Of a stretch of 13,055 bases of DNA, positions 1-7,009 are shown piece by piece (position 1 is the stretch's first letter; each line of letters opens with the position of its first letter). Source of the DNA: Brevibacillus sp. (GTDB lineage Bacteria > Bacillota > Bacilli > Brevibacillales > Brevibacillaceae). Below the pieces are notes generated by a model, which saw only the letters and a program-made list of their open reading frames with translations, made no database searches and was not told the origin of the DNA. The stretch is from assembly GCA_029240815.1 (NCBI GenBank), contig JARDZO010000158.1, positions 1-13,055 on the forward strand. Direction: 5' to 3'. A program made the translations under genes and the position numbers.

Positions 1-71
1 TATTCTTCCTTCCACTTTTTAGCCTTACTTAAAAATTCATCAACCTTAGGATTCATTCTACTAGTTGTCAT
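1..71 (-). CDS. YdeI/DUF1801-like protein, 5' part only
   Basis: Only the first 23 codons lie in the window; the gene continues past the left edge. The N-terminus reads MTTSRMNPKVDEFLSKAKKW followed by KEE, which I recognise from memory as the conserved start of Bacillus YdeI-type proteins (YdeI/OmpD-associated, DUF1801 fold). Family members are about 130 residues long and poorly characterised. The ATG is chosen because GAGGAG stands about ten bases upstream and the family start aligns there. It is on the same strand as azlD but about 240 bases away, so it is probably a separate unit. No clear promoter was found in the 72-312 gap. The family call rests on a short piece. Confidence 0.7.
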   Translation of the reverse strand, partial: MTTSRMNPKVDEFLSKAKKWKEE

Positions 72-312
72 CAAGGAACACTCCTCTTCCATTTTTCAAT
101 CAGCTGACAGTCAAGAATGATATTCTCCATTTCCCCAATTCTATCTGTCACTTTTTGGCTTTACTCCGTTCAGCAGTAAGCCATCTTTCGAAATGTTACA
201 TTTGTATCCTTGACAGAAAACAGGCATGAAGAGACGAACCTATTCTTTTTATTCGACGTTGTGTTTTCGTACTCCTTGCTATCAAGCCTATGGTAGCCGC
301 TTTTCTGTTCTT

Positions 313-636
313 TTACATCCATTGTGCTAGCTGTCGCCAAAGCGCAATCACGATGACTCCTGCCAGCAATGCCCACACAATCTGCTTTTTCCATAGCCCT
401 ACAGCGAGGGCGGCAATTCCGGCTGCCAGGTATTCCGGGCTCCATTCCCCTTTTGGTGCGTGAAAAAGAATGGGTGGAATGGTCATGGAGCTAAATACGC
501 CTACCGGCACCATCGCCAGTCCCCGCTTCAACCAGTCAGGTATATCCCAGCGCGAGCTGATCAGCAGCATCGGAAATCGAGTCATATACGTGATCACCGC
601 CATTAATCCGATGTACAGCAAGATTTTATCGTTCAC
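313..636 (-). CDS. azlD: AzlD-type branched-chain amino acid transport protein
   Basis: Small hydrophobic membrane protein of 107 residues, the usual size for AzlD (COG4392). It shows the family's early YMTRFPML motif near residues 17-24 and about four membrane segments. AzlD is the small partner of AzlC; together they form a two-component amino-acid exporter (in B. subtilis linked to 4-azaleucine resistance, in relatives called BrnFE, which exports branched-chain amino acids and methionine). The start is a GTG lying inside the 3' end of azlC, with an 11-base overlap and only a weak GGTGAG-like ribosome site, so translation is probably coupled to azlC. It is the last gene of the MocR-azlC-azlD unit. 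I see no good intrinsic terminator after it in the minus direction. The actual substrate is not visible. Confidence 0.88.
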   Translation of the reverse strand: MNDKILLYIGLMAVITYMTRFPMLLISSRWDIPDWLKRGLAMVPVGVFSSMTIPPILFHAPKGEWSPEYLAAGIAALAVGLWKKQIVWALLAGVIVIALWRQLAQWM

Positions 637-1330
637 CGCTCACCGCCCCAATCACCACTGCCGTCAATGTTCCCGTGATGATCGCGACTGTCGCTCCACC
701 CAGGGCATACCCGATACACGCTACGAAGGCAGCACAGCCAGCCACTTTGACATGAAAAGACGACACCAAATTGACAGCGAGGAACCCGAGGAATGTAGCC
801 ACGAAAGCAAAATCAAGTCCAAAGGCTTCCGTTTGGGTAAATACAGCTCCAAACCATGCCCCCACAAACGTGCTGACGTTCCAAATCAAGTAATCGGCTG
901 CACTCGCTCCAGCAAAATATGACAGGCTCGGCTTTTCTCCTGCAGACAAATACGTCGCTTTCAGGGCATACGTCTCATCATTGAGCCATCCTCCCATGAG
1001 CGCGAGCTTCCACGGCGCGGTTCCACGGAATTTAGGACCAAGCGACAGTCCGTATAGCAGATGACGGGCATTTAGCAACAGCGTCGACACGAGGATGGGC
1101 CAGCCTACGATTCCTTGTGAAATGAGTCCGACTGCTGCAAATTGAGAGGAACCGGCATTGACCAGCAAGGAAAACAGCATTGCTTCTGTCACTCCCAGGC
1201 CCGCTTGCCTCGCCAGGATACCAAATACCAATCCATCTACGATCCCCGCAGCAGCTACGGGGAATATCTGTTTCATACCTTTTGCAAATGATGCATACGA
1301 CAAGCTCCCTGCTCTCCCTTCTCCACTCAC
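626..1330 (-). CDS. azlC: AzlC-type branched-chain amino acid permease
   Basis: Integral membrane protein of 234 residues, typical for AzlC (COG1296). Family features are present: FPVAAAGIVDGLVFGILARQ near the N-terminus, NAGSSQFAAVGL, LNARHLLYGLSL and GGWLNDETYAL, all hallmarks of the AzlC/YgaZ large subunit. It pairs with AzlD, encoded by the overlapping next gene, to export branched-chain or related amino acids. It starts 34 bases after the stop of the MocR-like gene, so the three genes are probably one transcript. The start is uncertain: the GTG at 1330 has a poor ribosome site, while a TTG nine codons later (1303) has GAAGGGAG about ten bases upstream. The shorter form would begin with SYASFAKGMKQ after the initiator. 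Confidence 0.9.
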   Translation of the reverse strand: MSGEGRAGSLSYASFAKGMKQIFPVAAAGIVDGLVFGILARQAGLGVTEAMLFSLLVNAGSSQFAAVGLISQGIVGWPILVSTLLLNARHLLYGLSLGPKFRGTAPWKLALMGGWLNDETYALKATYLSAGEKPSLSYFAGASAADYLIWNVSTFVGAWFGAVFTQTEAFGLDFAFVATFLGFLAVNLVSSFHVKVAGCAAFVACIGYALGGATVAIITGTLTAVVIGAVSGER

Positions 1331-1364
1331 GCTCTAGCTTTTTCCCTGACCTAACACTTTGGCT

Positions 1365-2819
1365 CTATGACAAATACGGCTTCCACACTTTCGAAAGCAA
1401 CCGAATCCCATCCTCGATATCTTCTATAGATTGACCACCAAAGCCAAACTGAAAGGAGGGCAGCGCATCCGGCGCAGGGCTGATCCACTTGTGGCAAGCT
1501 GGATGGACGCGGATTCCTGCCGCTTCGGCGATCTTGGCCAGCTCTTTGGAACTGCATGCACTGTGTACTTCGACCGTCACCGACATTCCTGCATCTTGAC
1601 CCGTAATACGAATATGAGCCCCGAGCACTTCTTGCAAAATGTGCAGCATCGCCTCATGTTTTTTGCGATACAGCGTCCTCATTTTTCGAATGTGCCTCGC
1701 CCAATCGCCATGCTTCATGAACAGTGCCAGCGTCTCCTGATGGATGCGCGAAGCTGATTGATCGAATTCTACGAGCCTGGTTTGATAGATGGACAGCAAA
1801 GAATGAGGCAGAACCATGTAGCTGATCCGAACGGTAGGGAGCAGCGCCTTGGAAAACGTCCCCAAATAGATGACGCGTCCTTCCGTATCCAGCCCTTGCA
1901 GGGACGGAATGGGCCGTCCGCTATAGCGGAACTCTCCATCGTAATCATCTTCTATGATGTAGCTTTCTGTCCGATTCGCCCAATGCAGCAGCTTGAGGCG
2001 TTTCGCATACGGCATGACGATACCAGTCGGGTCCTGATGGGAAGGCGTGATGTAGACCAGTCTGGCGCCGCTATTCCCTAGGGCCTCCACATCGATGCCA
2101 TCCTCCTCCAGAGGAATCGGTTGGATTTCAAATCCCAAATGCTGAAACACCGCTCGCACTCCGTTGTAACCGGGGTCCTCCATCGCAACAGCTTGTCCCC
2201 GCAATCCAAATAGGAGGCCAAGCAACGTGATCATGACCTGAGTTCCCGCACCGATCACGATTTGCTCGGCTGTCGCCTGTACACCGCGGGCTTGTCTGAG
2301 ATAACGGGCGATTTCCTCCCGCAAAGATTGCTCTCCTTGGCGATCTCCATAGTAAAGGACGCTCTGGTTTTCCCGCTGCATACATTGATTCGTATACCGG
2401 CGCCACAGTTCAAACGGGAAATGATCCGCATCGACCTGCGCTTGATGAAAATCATAGCGAATCGAAGGAACTGCCTCACTCCGCATTTCTGCTGCGGGAT
2501 TTTGCTCCTTCTTTTTCGCTTTCACTGGCTGTACACGCTGACCGGAAGGCCCAATAGAAACAAGGCCGTCCCACTCGACATCCACTACGTAAAAACCGCT
2601 CCGCTCACGACTCTCCAAATATCCTTCGGCGAGCAACTGATGATAGGCCGTTTCTACAGTTGTTTTGCTGACTCGCAAATGATGACTGAGAGCACGCACC
2701 GAGGGCAGCCTCGTACCGGAAGGCAACCGTCTGGACTGGATTTCTACACAAAAGTATCGATATAACTGCAAGTAAAGCGCGTCACTTCCTTCTACCAAAT
2801 GAGGACTGATGTCCAGCAC
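1365..2819 (-). CDS. MocR/PdxR-type GntR-family regulator with aminotransferase domain
   Basis: Fusion of a GntR winged helix-turn-helix (about residues 14-80, with LPSGTRLPSVRALSHHLRVS) and a class-I aminotransferase-like domain (about 120-480), giving 484 residues, the usual MocR-family length. PLP-site features are visible: Lys324 in GTFSKALLPTVRISY is the expected Schiff-base lysine, EDDYDGEFRY (290-299) carries the conserved Asp and Tyr, and TPSHQDPTGIVMP matches the family. Such proteins bind PLP and sense an amino compound rather than catalyse transamination; known members include PdxR, GabR, TauR and DdlR. The GTG start is preceded by GAGGAGG at good spacing. No pdx or gab gene is nearby; azlC and azlD follow directly, so regulation of amino-acid export is the likely role (inference from context). 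The ligand is unknown. Confidence 0.9.
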   Translation of the reverse strand: MLDISPHLVEGSDALYLQLYRYFCVEIQSRRLPSGTRLPSVRALSHHLRVSKTTVETAYHQLLAEGYLESRERSGFYVVDVEWDGLVSIGPSGQRVQPVKAKKKEQNPAAEMRSEAVPSIRYDFHQAQVDADHFPFELWRRYTNQCMQRENQSVLYYGDRQGEQSLREEIARYLRQARGVQATAEQIVIGAGTQVMITLLGLLFGLRGQAVAMEDPGYNGVRAVFQHLGFEIQPIPLEEDGIDVEALGNSGARLVYITPSHQDPTGIVMPYAKRLKLLHWANRTESYIIEDDYDGEFRYSGRPIPSLQGLDTEGRVIYLGTFSKALLPTVRISYMVLPHSLLSIYQTRLVEFDQSASRIHQETLALFMKHGDWARHIRKMRTLYRKKHEAMLHILQEVLGAHIRITGQDAGMSVTVEVHSACSSKELAKIAEAAGIRVHPACHKWISPAPDALPSFQFGFGGQSIEDIEDGIRLLSKVWKPYLS

Positions 2820-2904
2820 GCTTTCCCCTCCTCACACAAACAATCTGACCCTTATCCCATTTGTAAAATTCTAAATATACAGTAGGCCAATAATGAATAG
2901 GACT

Positions 2905-2913
2905 ATCATAGCA
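2905..2913 (-). promoter_or_regulatory. Possible extended -10 of the MocR-azlCD promoter
   Basis: On the minus strand the bases read TGCTATGAT, an extended -10 (TGn plus TATGAT, five of six to TATAAT). It lies about 85 bases before the MocR-like GTG and just after the terminator of the transporter operon. No convincing -35 is found 17 bases upstream, which an extended -10 can tolerate. This is a motif match only. Confidence 0.3.
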
Positions 2914-2975
2914 GAAACGAAGAGCAGATTCTTCTCCTGATCGAGAAAAGAAGGCGCGATTGGCAGCAAAAAAAT

Positions 2976-3007
2976 AAAAAAGGGCGCAGAACAAGGTTCT
3001 ACATCCC
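2976..3007 (-). terminator. Intrinsic terminator of the peptide-transporter operon
   Basis: Fifteen bases after the stop of the last ATPase gene the minus strand forms GTAGAAC-CTT-GTTCTGC (seven pairs, one G-U) with an outer GGG/CCC pair set, followed at once by six T residues. This is a standard Rho-independent terminator. It separates the six-gene transporter cluster from the MocR-azlCD unit. Confidence 0.85.
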
Positions 3008-3022
3008 TTTTAATCTCGCTGC

Positions 3023-4024
3023 TTACTTTTTTCCATATAAATGACAAGACACCATATGGCCGGCCGCCGCTTCTTCTTTTACCGGTGCCTCTATCTTGCA
3101 TACATCCATCACATACGGGCATCTCGTATGAAAAATGCATCCGGACGGCGGATTCATGGGCGACGGAATCTCTCCTCGCAGGATAATCCGCTCTTTTTTC
3201 TTGTACGGATTCGGGATCGGAACCGCTGACAGCAACGCTTGCGTGTACGGGTGGAGCGGAGTGGCGAACAGGCTGGCGGTGGGTGCCTGCTCCACCATTT
3301 GCCCCAAATACATCACGCCGATTCGGTCCGAAATGTGACGTACCACACTAATATCGTGGGCGATAAAAAGATAGGTCAGTTTATACTCTTCCTGCAGCTG
3401 CTGCAACAGGTTGATGATTTGCGACTGGATGGATACGTCAAGCGCGGACACGGGCTCATCGGAAATGACGATCTTCGGACCTGCGACCAACGCCCTCGCC
3501 AAACCGATCCGCTGCCTTTGCCCGCCGGAAAATTCGTGGGGGTAACGGTAGTAGTGATCCAGCTGCAGCCCCACTTTGTTCATGATGTCCATCACCCGTT
3601 CGGTTCGTTCATGCTTTTCCCCGATGGAGTGGATGGCCAAAGGTTCTTCCAGAGTTTGCCCGATGCGTTTGCGCGGGTTCAGCGATGAAAAGGGGTCCTG
3701 AAACACCATTTGTATGTCTTTGCGAATTTGCTGAAGCTTTTTGCCGGACAGCTGGAAAATGTCCTCATCCTTGTACAGCGCCTGTCCTTCCGTAGGATCT
3801 GTGAGCCGCAGGATTGTTCGGCCCATCGTGCTTTTGCCGCATCCGGATTCCCCTACCACGCCGAGGGTCTCCCCTTCGTATAGGTGGAGGGATACGTCGT
3901 TCACCGCTTTCACGTATCCTTTCACTCCGCCGAGGCTGCCAAGTGGACCCTTGACGGGAAAGTACTTCTTCAGTCCACGGACATCGAGGAGCGGTTGTTT
4001 GGTTTTATGGCGTTCAAGAGACAT
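3023..4024 (-). CDS. Oligopeptide/dipeptide ABC transporter ATPase (OppF/DppF type)
   Basis: Second ATPase of an Opp/Dpp importer, 333 residues. Walker A is GESGCGKST (58-66), the Q-loop Gln is near 109, the signature is FSGGQ (165-169) where most relatives have LSGGQ, Walker B is IVISDEP (185-191) and the switch His is 223. The C-terminal oligo_HPY region follows (LHPYTQALLSAVP) and holds four cysteines (296, 302, 309, 327) in the pattern CxFxxRCP. The frame is open a further 68 codons upstream inside the other ATPase gene, but the ATG at 4024 is the real start: AGGAG stands seven bases before it and MSLERHKTKQPLLDVRGLKK matches the family N-terminus. It overlaps the previous gene by 11 bases, implying coupled translation. 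OppF versus DppF cannot be decided from sequence alone. Confidence 0.93.
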   Translation of the reverse strand: MSLERHKTKQPLLDVRGLKKYFPVKGPLGSLGGVKGYVKAVNDVSLHLYEGETLGVVGESGCGKSTMGRTILRLTDPTEGQALYKDEDIFQLSGKKLQQIRKDIQMVFQDPFSSLNPRKRIGQTLEEPLAIHSIGEKHERTERVMDIMNKVGLQLDHYYRYPHEFSGGQRQRIGLARALVAGPKIVISDEPVSALDVSIQSQIINLLQQLQEEYKLTYLFIAHDISVVRHISDRIGVMYLGQMVEQAPTASLFATPLHPYTQALLSAVPIPNPYKKKERIILRGEIPSPMNPPSGCIFHTRCPYVMDVCKIEAPVKEEAAAGHMVSCHLYGKK

Positions 4025-5018
4025 GGCTTCTCTCCTCTTCCTGAGCGATTTTTTCGGCATGCCAGCACCTGACCTTGTGTCCGGCTGCTTGCTCCTTGTA
4101 TTCAGGCGGCTCTTCCTGGCACAAGCCGTCAGCATAGGGACATCGGGGAGCGAAGCGGCATCCGGAGGGTATATTGTCCAAAGCCGGCACCATTCCCTCA
4201 ATGACGTGCAGTTTTTGCGACCGGTCACCGTCCATTTGTGGGATCGATTTCATCAGGCCTTTGGTGTATGGGTGGCGGGGATGGGAGAACAGCGTTTCTA
4301 CATCCGCCTCCTCCACGATCTGCCCCAAATACATCACAACGACGCGGTTGCAAATTTCCGCTACCACCCCTAGGTCATGCGTGATAAAGATGACGCCCAT
4401 CCCGTGATCGCGATTCAATTGCAGCATCAAGTCCAATATCTGAGCTTGGATGGTAACATCCAGCGCTGTTGTCGGTTCATCCGCAATCAAAAGCTTCGGC
4501 TGACAAGCAAGCGTCATCGCGATCATCGCCCGCTGGCGCATGCCGCCGGACAGTTGATGGGGATACTCATGCACGCGCTTTTCAGGTGCGGGGATTCCAG
4601 TCATGCGGAGCAAATCGACCGCCTTTTCATAGGCAGCCTTTTTGGAGACTTTCTGATGCAGCAGAATGGATTCGGCGATCTGGTAGCCGATCGTATAGAC
4701 AGGGTTCAGGGAACTAAGCGGGTCTTGAAACACCATGGAAATGTCATTCCCCCGGATTTGCTGCATACCGGCCGTGGAAAGCTGCAGCAGATCCCTTCCC
4801 TTAAATAAAATTTCTCCGTCGTAGTGAATGGAATTTTCGTCAAACAATCTGAGAATGGCCTGGGACGTCACGCTCTTCCCGCAGCCAGACTCTCCGACAA
4901 CCCCAAGAATTTCTCCTTCTTCCACATGAAACGAAATGCCGTCGACCGCTGTAATGGTTCCGCGTTCGGTATGAAAATGGACTTTGAGCTCTTTCACTTC
5001 CAAGAGAGGTTGATTCAC
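4014..5018 (-). CDS. Oligopeptide/dipeptide ABC transporter ATPase (OppD/DppD type)
   Basis: First ATPase of the Opp/Dpp importer, 334 residues, full length for the family. Walker A GESGCGKS (42-49), Q-loop Gln98, signature LSGGM followed by RQR (156-163), Walker B LLIADEP (176-182) and switch His214 are all intact, so the protein should hydrolyse ATP. The C-terminal oligo_HPY region has PRHPYTKGLMKSIP and a four-cysteine set (287, 293, 300, 318). It pairs with the next ATPase as the cytosolic motor below the two permeases. The start is a GTG with AGGGGGA eight bases upstream. It begins 13 bases after the upstream permease stop and overlaps the next gene by 11 bases, so it is an internal operon gene. 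Confidence 0.94.
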   Translation of the reverse strand: MNQPLLEVKELKVHFHTERGTITAVDGISFHVEEGEILGVVGESGCGKSVTSQAILRLFDENSIHYDGEILFKGRDLLQLSTAGMQQIRGNDISMVFQDPLSSLNPVYTIGYQIAESILLHQKVSKKAAYEKAVDLLRMTGIPAPEKRVHEYPHQLSGGMRQRAMIAMTLACQPKLLIADEPTTALDVTIQAQILDLMLQLNRDHGMGVIFITHDLGVVAEICNRVVVMYLGQIVEEADVETLFSHPRHPYTKGLMKSIPQMDGDRSQKLHVIEGMVPALDNIPSGCRFAPRCPYADGLCQEEPPEYKEQAAGHKVRCWHAEKIAQEEERSHVS

Positions 5019-5031
5019 CGCGACAATCCCC

Positions 5032-5964
5032 CTAGCTTCCTTTTTTCTTTCTCTTCCAGTTCTGCTTGGATTGCGGATCTACCAGATCGCGAAGACCATC
5101 GCCCCAAAAGTTCAAGCCCATCACGGTCAAAATGATCAAAATGCCGGGAAATACTGTCATCCACCATGCTTTGAAGATGACCAGCTTTCCATCGTACAAA
5201 ATATTGCCCCAACTCGGGTCCGGCGTAGGAACCCCAGCACCCAAAAAACTGAGCGCCGCTTCCGTAATAATGGCATCCGCAAAAACGAAAGTGGCTTGCA
5301 CGACGAGCGGAGACAGCGTGTTGGGCGCAATGTGCATCCAAATGATTCGCGTTGCACTGGCGCCTTGTGCCTTCATCGCTTCAATATAGGTCTCCTCCCG
5401 CACGACGAGCGTAGCGGAACGGACAATCCTGGCAATGTATGGGATAAACACGACCCCCAGCGCTATGATGACGTTTTCCTCTCTTGGCCCTAACGCTGCC
5501 ACCAAGGCAATCGCCAAAAGGACTCCCGGAATGGCCATGAGCCCGTCACAAATGCGCATCAGCACTTGATCCAGAGCGCGATAATAGCCCGCATACAATC
5601 CGATCACCATGCCGATACCTGCCGAGATGAGGGCAACGGAAAATCCAACCCAGATGGATACTTGCGCCCCGTAGATGATGCGAGTCAAAAGATCGCGGCC
5701 AAAGTTGTCCGTCCCGAGCAGATGCTCCCCGCCGGGCGGCTGCAGCCTGTTCGCCGGCTCCATTTCATACGGGTCAAAGGAAACCAGATGCGGTCCGACA
5801 ATGGCGAATGCCGTCATCAGGACGATGATCAGGCTGCCTGTCAGCATTAGTTTATTGGACAGAAAACGGCGCAGCAGGAGTCTGCGCTGCTCTTTTTGCA
5901 ATTGGTGTTTCACATGAGAAAGCTCCACTTTGCCGGCACTTGTTCCAAGCGCACCCATACTCAT
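5032..5964 (-). CDS. Oligopeptide/dipeptide ABC transporter permease (OppC/DppC type)
   Basis: Inner-membrane permease of 310 residues. It has a cytosolic N-terminus, a first membrane segment at about 40-62, the conserved HLLGTDNFGRDLLTRIIYGA (81-100), five further hydrophobic segments and the ATPase-contacting EAA loop YIEAMKAQGASATRIIWMHI (193-212). The end GDGLRDLVDPQ is the usual DppC/OppC finish. It forms the channel with the B-type permease encoded 15 bases upstream. The start is ambiguous: the first ATG sits only about two bases after GGAG, whereas the ATG two codons later (5958, MGALGTSAG) has near-ideal spacing and may be the true start. The lysine-rich C-terminus ends close to the next ATPase gene. 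Confidence 0.94.
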   Translation of the reverse strand: MSMGALGTSAGKVELSHVKHQLQKEQRRLLLRRFLSNKLMLTGSLIIVLMTAFAIVGPHLVSFDPYEMEPANRLQPPGGEHLLGTDNFGRDLLTRIIYGAQVSIWVGFSVALISAGIGMVIGLYAGYYRALDQVLMRICDGLMAIPGVLLAIALVAALGPREENVIIALGVVFIPYIARIVRSATLVVREETYIEAMKAQGASATRIIWMHIAPNTLSPLVVQATFVFADAIITEAALSFLGAGVPTPDPSWGNILYDGKLVIFKAWWMTVFPGILIILTVMGLNFWGDGLRDLVDPQSKQNWKRKKKGS

Positions 5965-5979
5965 TTCTCCTTCCTCTTT

Positions 5980-6930
5980 CTATTTCCGTTCGAGCCGCAC
6001 CCTCGGATCAATCACGCCATACAGCATGTCGACGATCAAATTAATGGATACATAAGCCGCAGTCACAAACAAAACGACTCCTTGAATGACGGCATAATCT
6101 CGCCTCTCTACGGAATTGATGATCAACTGGCCGATCCCCGGAATGTTGAAAATGGTTTCCGTCACCACAGCCCCGGTAATCAAGCCTCCAAACGTTTGCC
6201 CGATGACCGTCAGGATCGGGAGGAACGCGTTTCGCAGCGCATGCTTGTAAACGAGTTGGCGCTCCTTGACTCCCTTGGAGCGTGCCGTCTTGATGTAATT
6301 GGTGTTCAGCACTTCCAGCATGGAAGAACGGGTCATGCGCGTAATGAGCGCAGACTGGATGGCGCCGAGTGAAATGGCGGGAAGAATCAAGTATTTCAGA
6401 TGGTTCCACAGCCCCGCGTCCAGCGGTTTATATCCGGCCACAGGCAGCCACTGCAGCTTCACCCCGACCAAGAGAATCAAAAAGAGGGCAAGCAGGAAAC
6501 TCGGAACTGCCATCGCCAGCAAGGAAAAACCCATGACTGTTTGATCCGTTGCCGTTCCCCGGCGAAGAGCGGCGGCAATGCCGATCGGGATGGCAATGAA
6601 AAGGGCGACGATCTGGGCGAGGATCGCAAGGGAGATCGTCGGCTGCAAATGGCTGAAAATGGACTCGGCTACCGACTCTTTCATGAAGTACGAGTCTCCC
6701 AAATCACCCCGCAGCACATCCGCCATCCAGTTCACGTATTGCTGTTGCAACGGAAGATCAAGCCCAAGCTGCTGCCGAAGCGCTTTCACATCTTGCTCCG
6801 TAGCCGATTCCCCCAGCATGACGGTAGCGGGGTCCCCTGGCGTGATATGGATAATCAGAAAAATGACGACGGACACCACAAACAACACGGGAATCAGAGC
6901 GAGTATTCGTTTTAACAAGTAAATATTCAC
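5980..6930 (-). CDS. Oligopeptide/dipeptide ABC transporter permease (OppB/DppB type)
   Basis: Inner-membrane permease of 316 residues. The N-terminal segment MNIYLLKRILALIPVLFVVS and the periplasm-side HITPGDPATVMLG are typical of DppB/OppB. The EAA loop YIKTARSKGVKERQLVYKHA (212-231) contacts the ATPase, and FNIPGIGQLI (261-270) and the ending VIDPRVRLE match the family. The start is a GTG with AGGGTG four bases upstream, a rather weak site. It is the first gene after the binding-protein gene, from which it is separated by 79 bases containing a strong hairpin, so it may be expressed at a lower level than the binding protein. All transporter parts (SBP, B, C, D, F) are present and intact. 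Confidence 0.94.
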   Translation of the reverse strand: MNIYLLKRILALIPVLFVVSVVIFLIIHITPGDPATVMLGESATEQDVKALRQQLGLDLPLQQQYVNWMADVLRGDLGDSYFMKESVAESIFSHLQPTISLAILAQIVALFIAIPIGIAAALRRGTATDQTVMGFSLLAMAVPSFLLALFLILLVGVKLQWLPVAGYKPLDAGLWNHLKYLILPAISLGAIQSALITRMTRSSMLEVLNTNYIKTARSKGVKERQLVYKHALRNAFLPILTVIGQTFGGLITGAVVTETIFNIPGIGQLIINSVERRDYAVIQGVVLFVTAAYVSINLIVDMLYGVIDPRVRLERK

Positions 6931-6969
6931 GGTTCACCCTGCCTTTCGTCCGGATTCAAGTAAAAGTGT

Positions 6970-6997
6970 CCACCCATTCCAGCTATAGAATGGGTGG
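6970..6997 (-). terminator. Intercistronic hairpin (attenuator or mRNA-stabilising stem)
   Basis: A perfect 10-bp inverted repeat, CCACCCATTC / GAATGGGTGG, with an 8-base loop lies 12 bases after the binding-protein stop and about 40 bases before the permease start. In the minus direction it is followed only by ACACTTTTACTT, a poor T-tract. Hairpins at this place in SBP-permease operons commonly lower read-through or protect the upstream mRNA, giving more binding protein than permease. Which of the two applies here cannot be told from sequence. Confidence 0.65.
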
Positions 6998-7009
6998 GAG
7001 GAGGTGCAA

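Noticed and set aside
278..297. Hairpin GCTATCA/TGGTAGC followed by a T-rich stretch, terminator-like on the plus strand
   Set aside because: Points towards azlD and there is no plus-strand gene before it; in the minus direction it lacks a T-tract, so it cannot be the azlD terminator.
2871..3022. Minus-strand frame ending in a hydrophobic tail (AMIVLFIIGLLYI) downstream of the transporter operon
   Set aside because: No start codon with a ribosome site; the frame is read through the intrinsic terminator and its T-tract, which alone yields the Phe-rich segment.
4025..4228. 68-codon N-terminal extension of the OppF-type ATPase
   Set aside because: It lies wholly inside the OppD-type gene in another frame; the ATG at 4024 has an ideal ribosome site and matches the family N-terminus.
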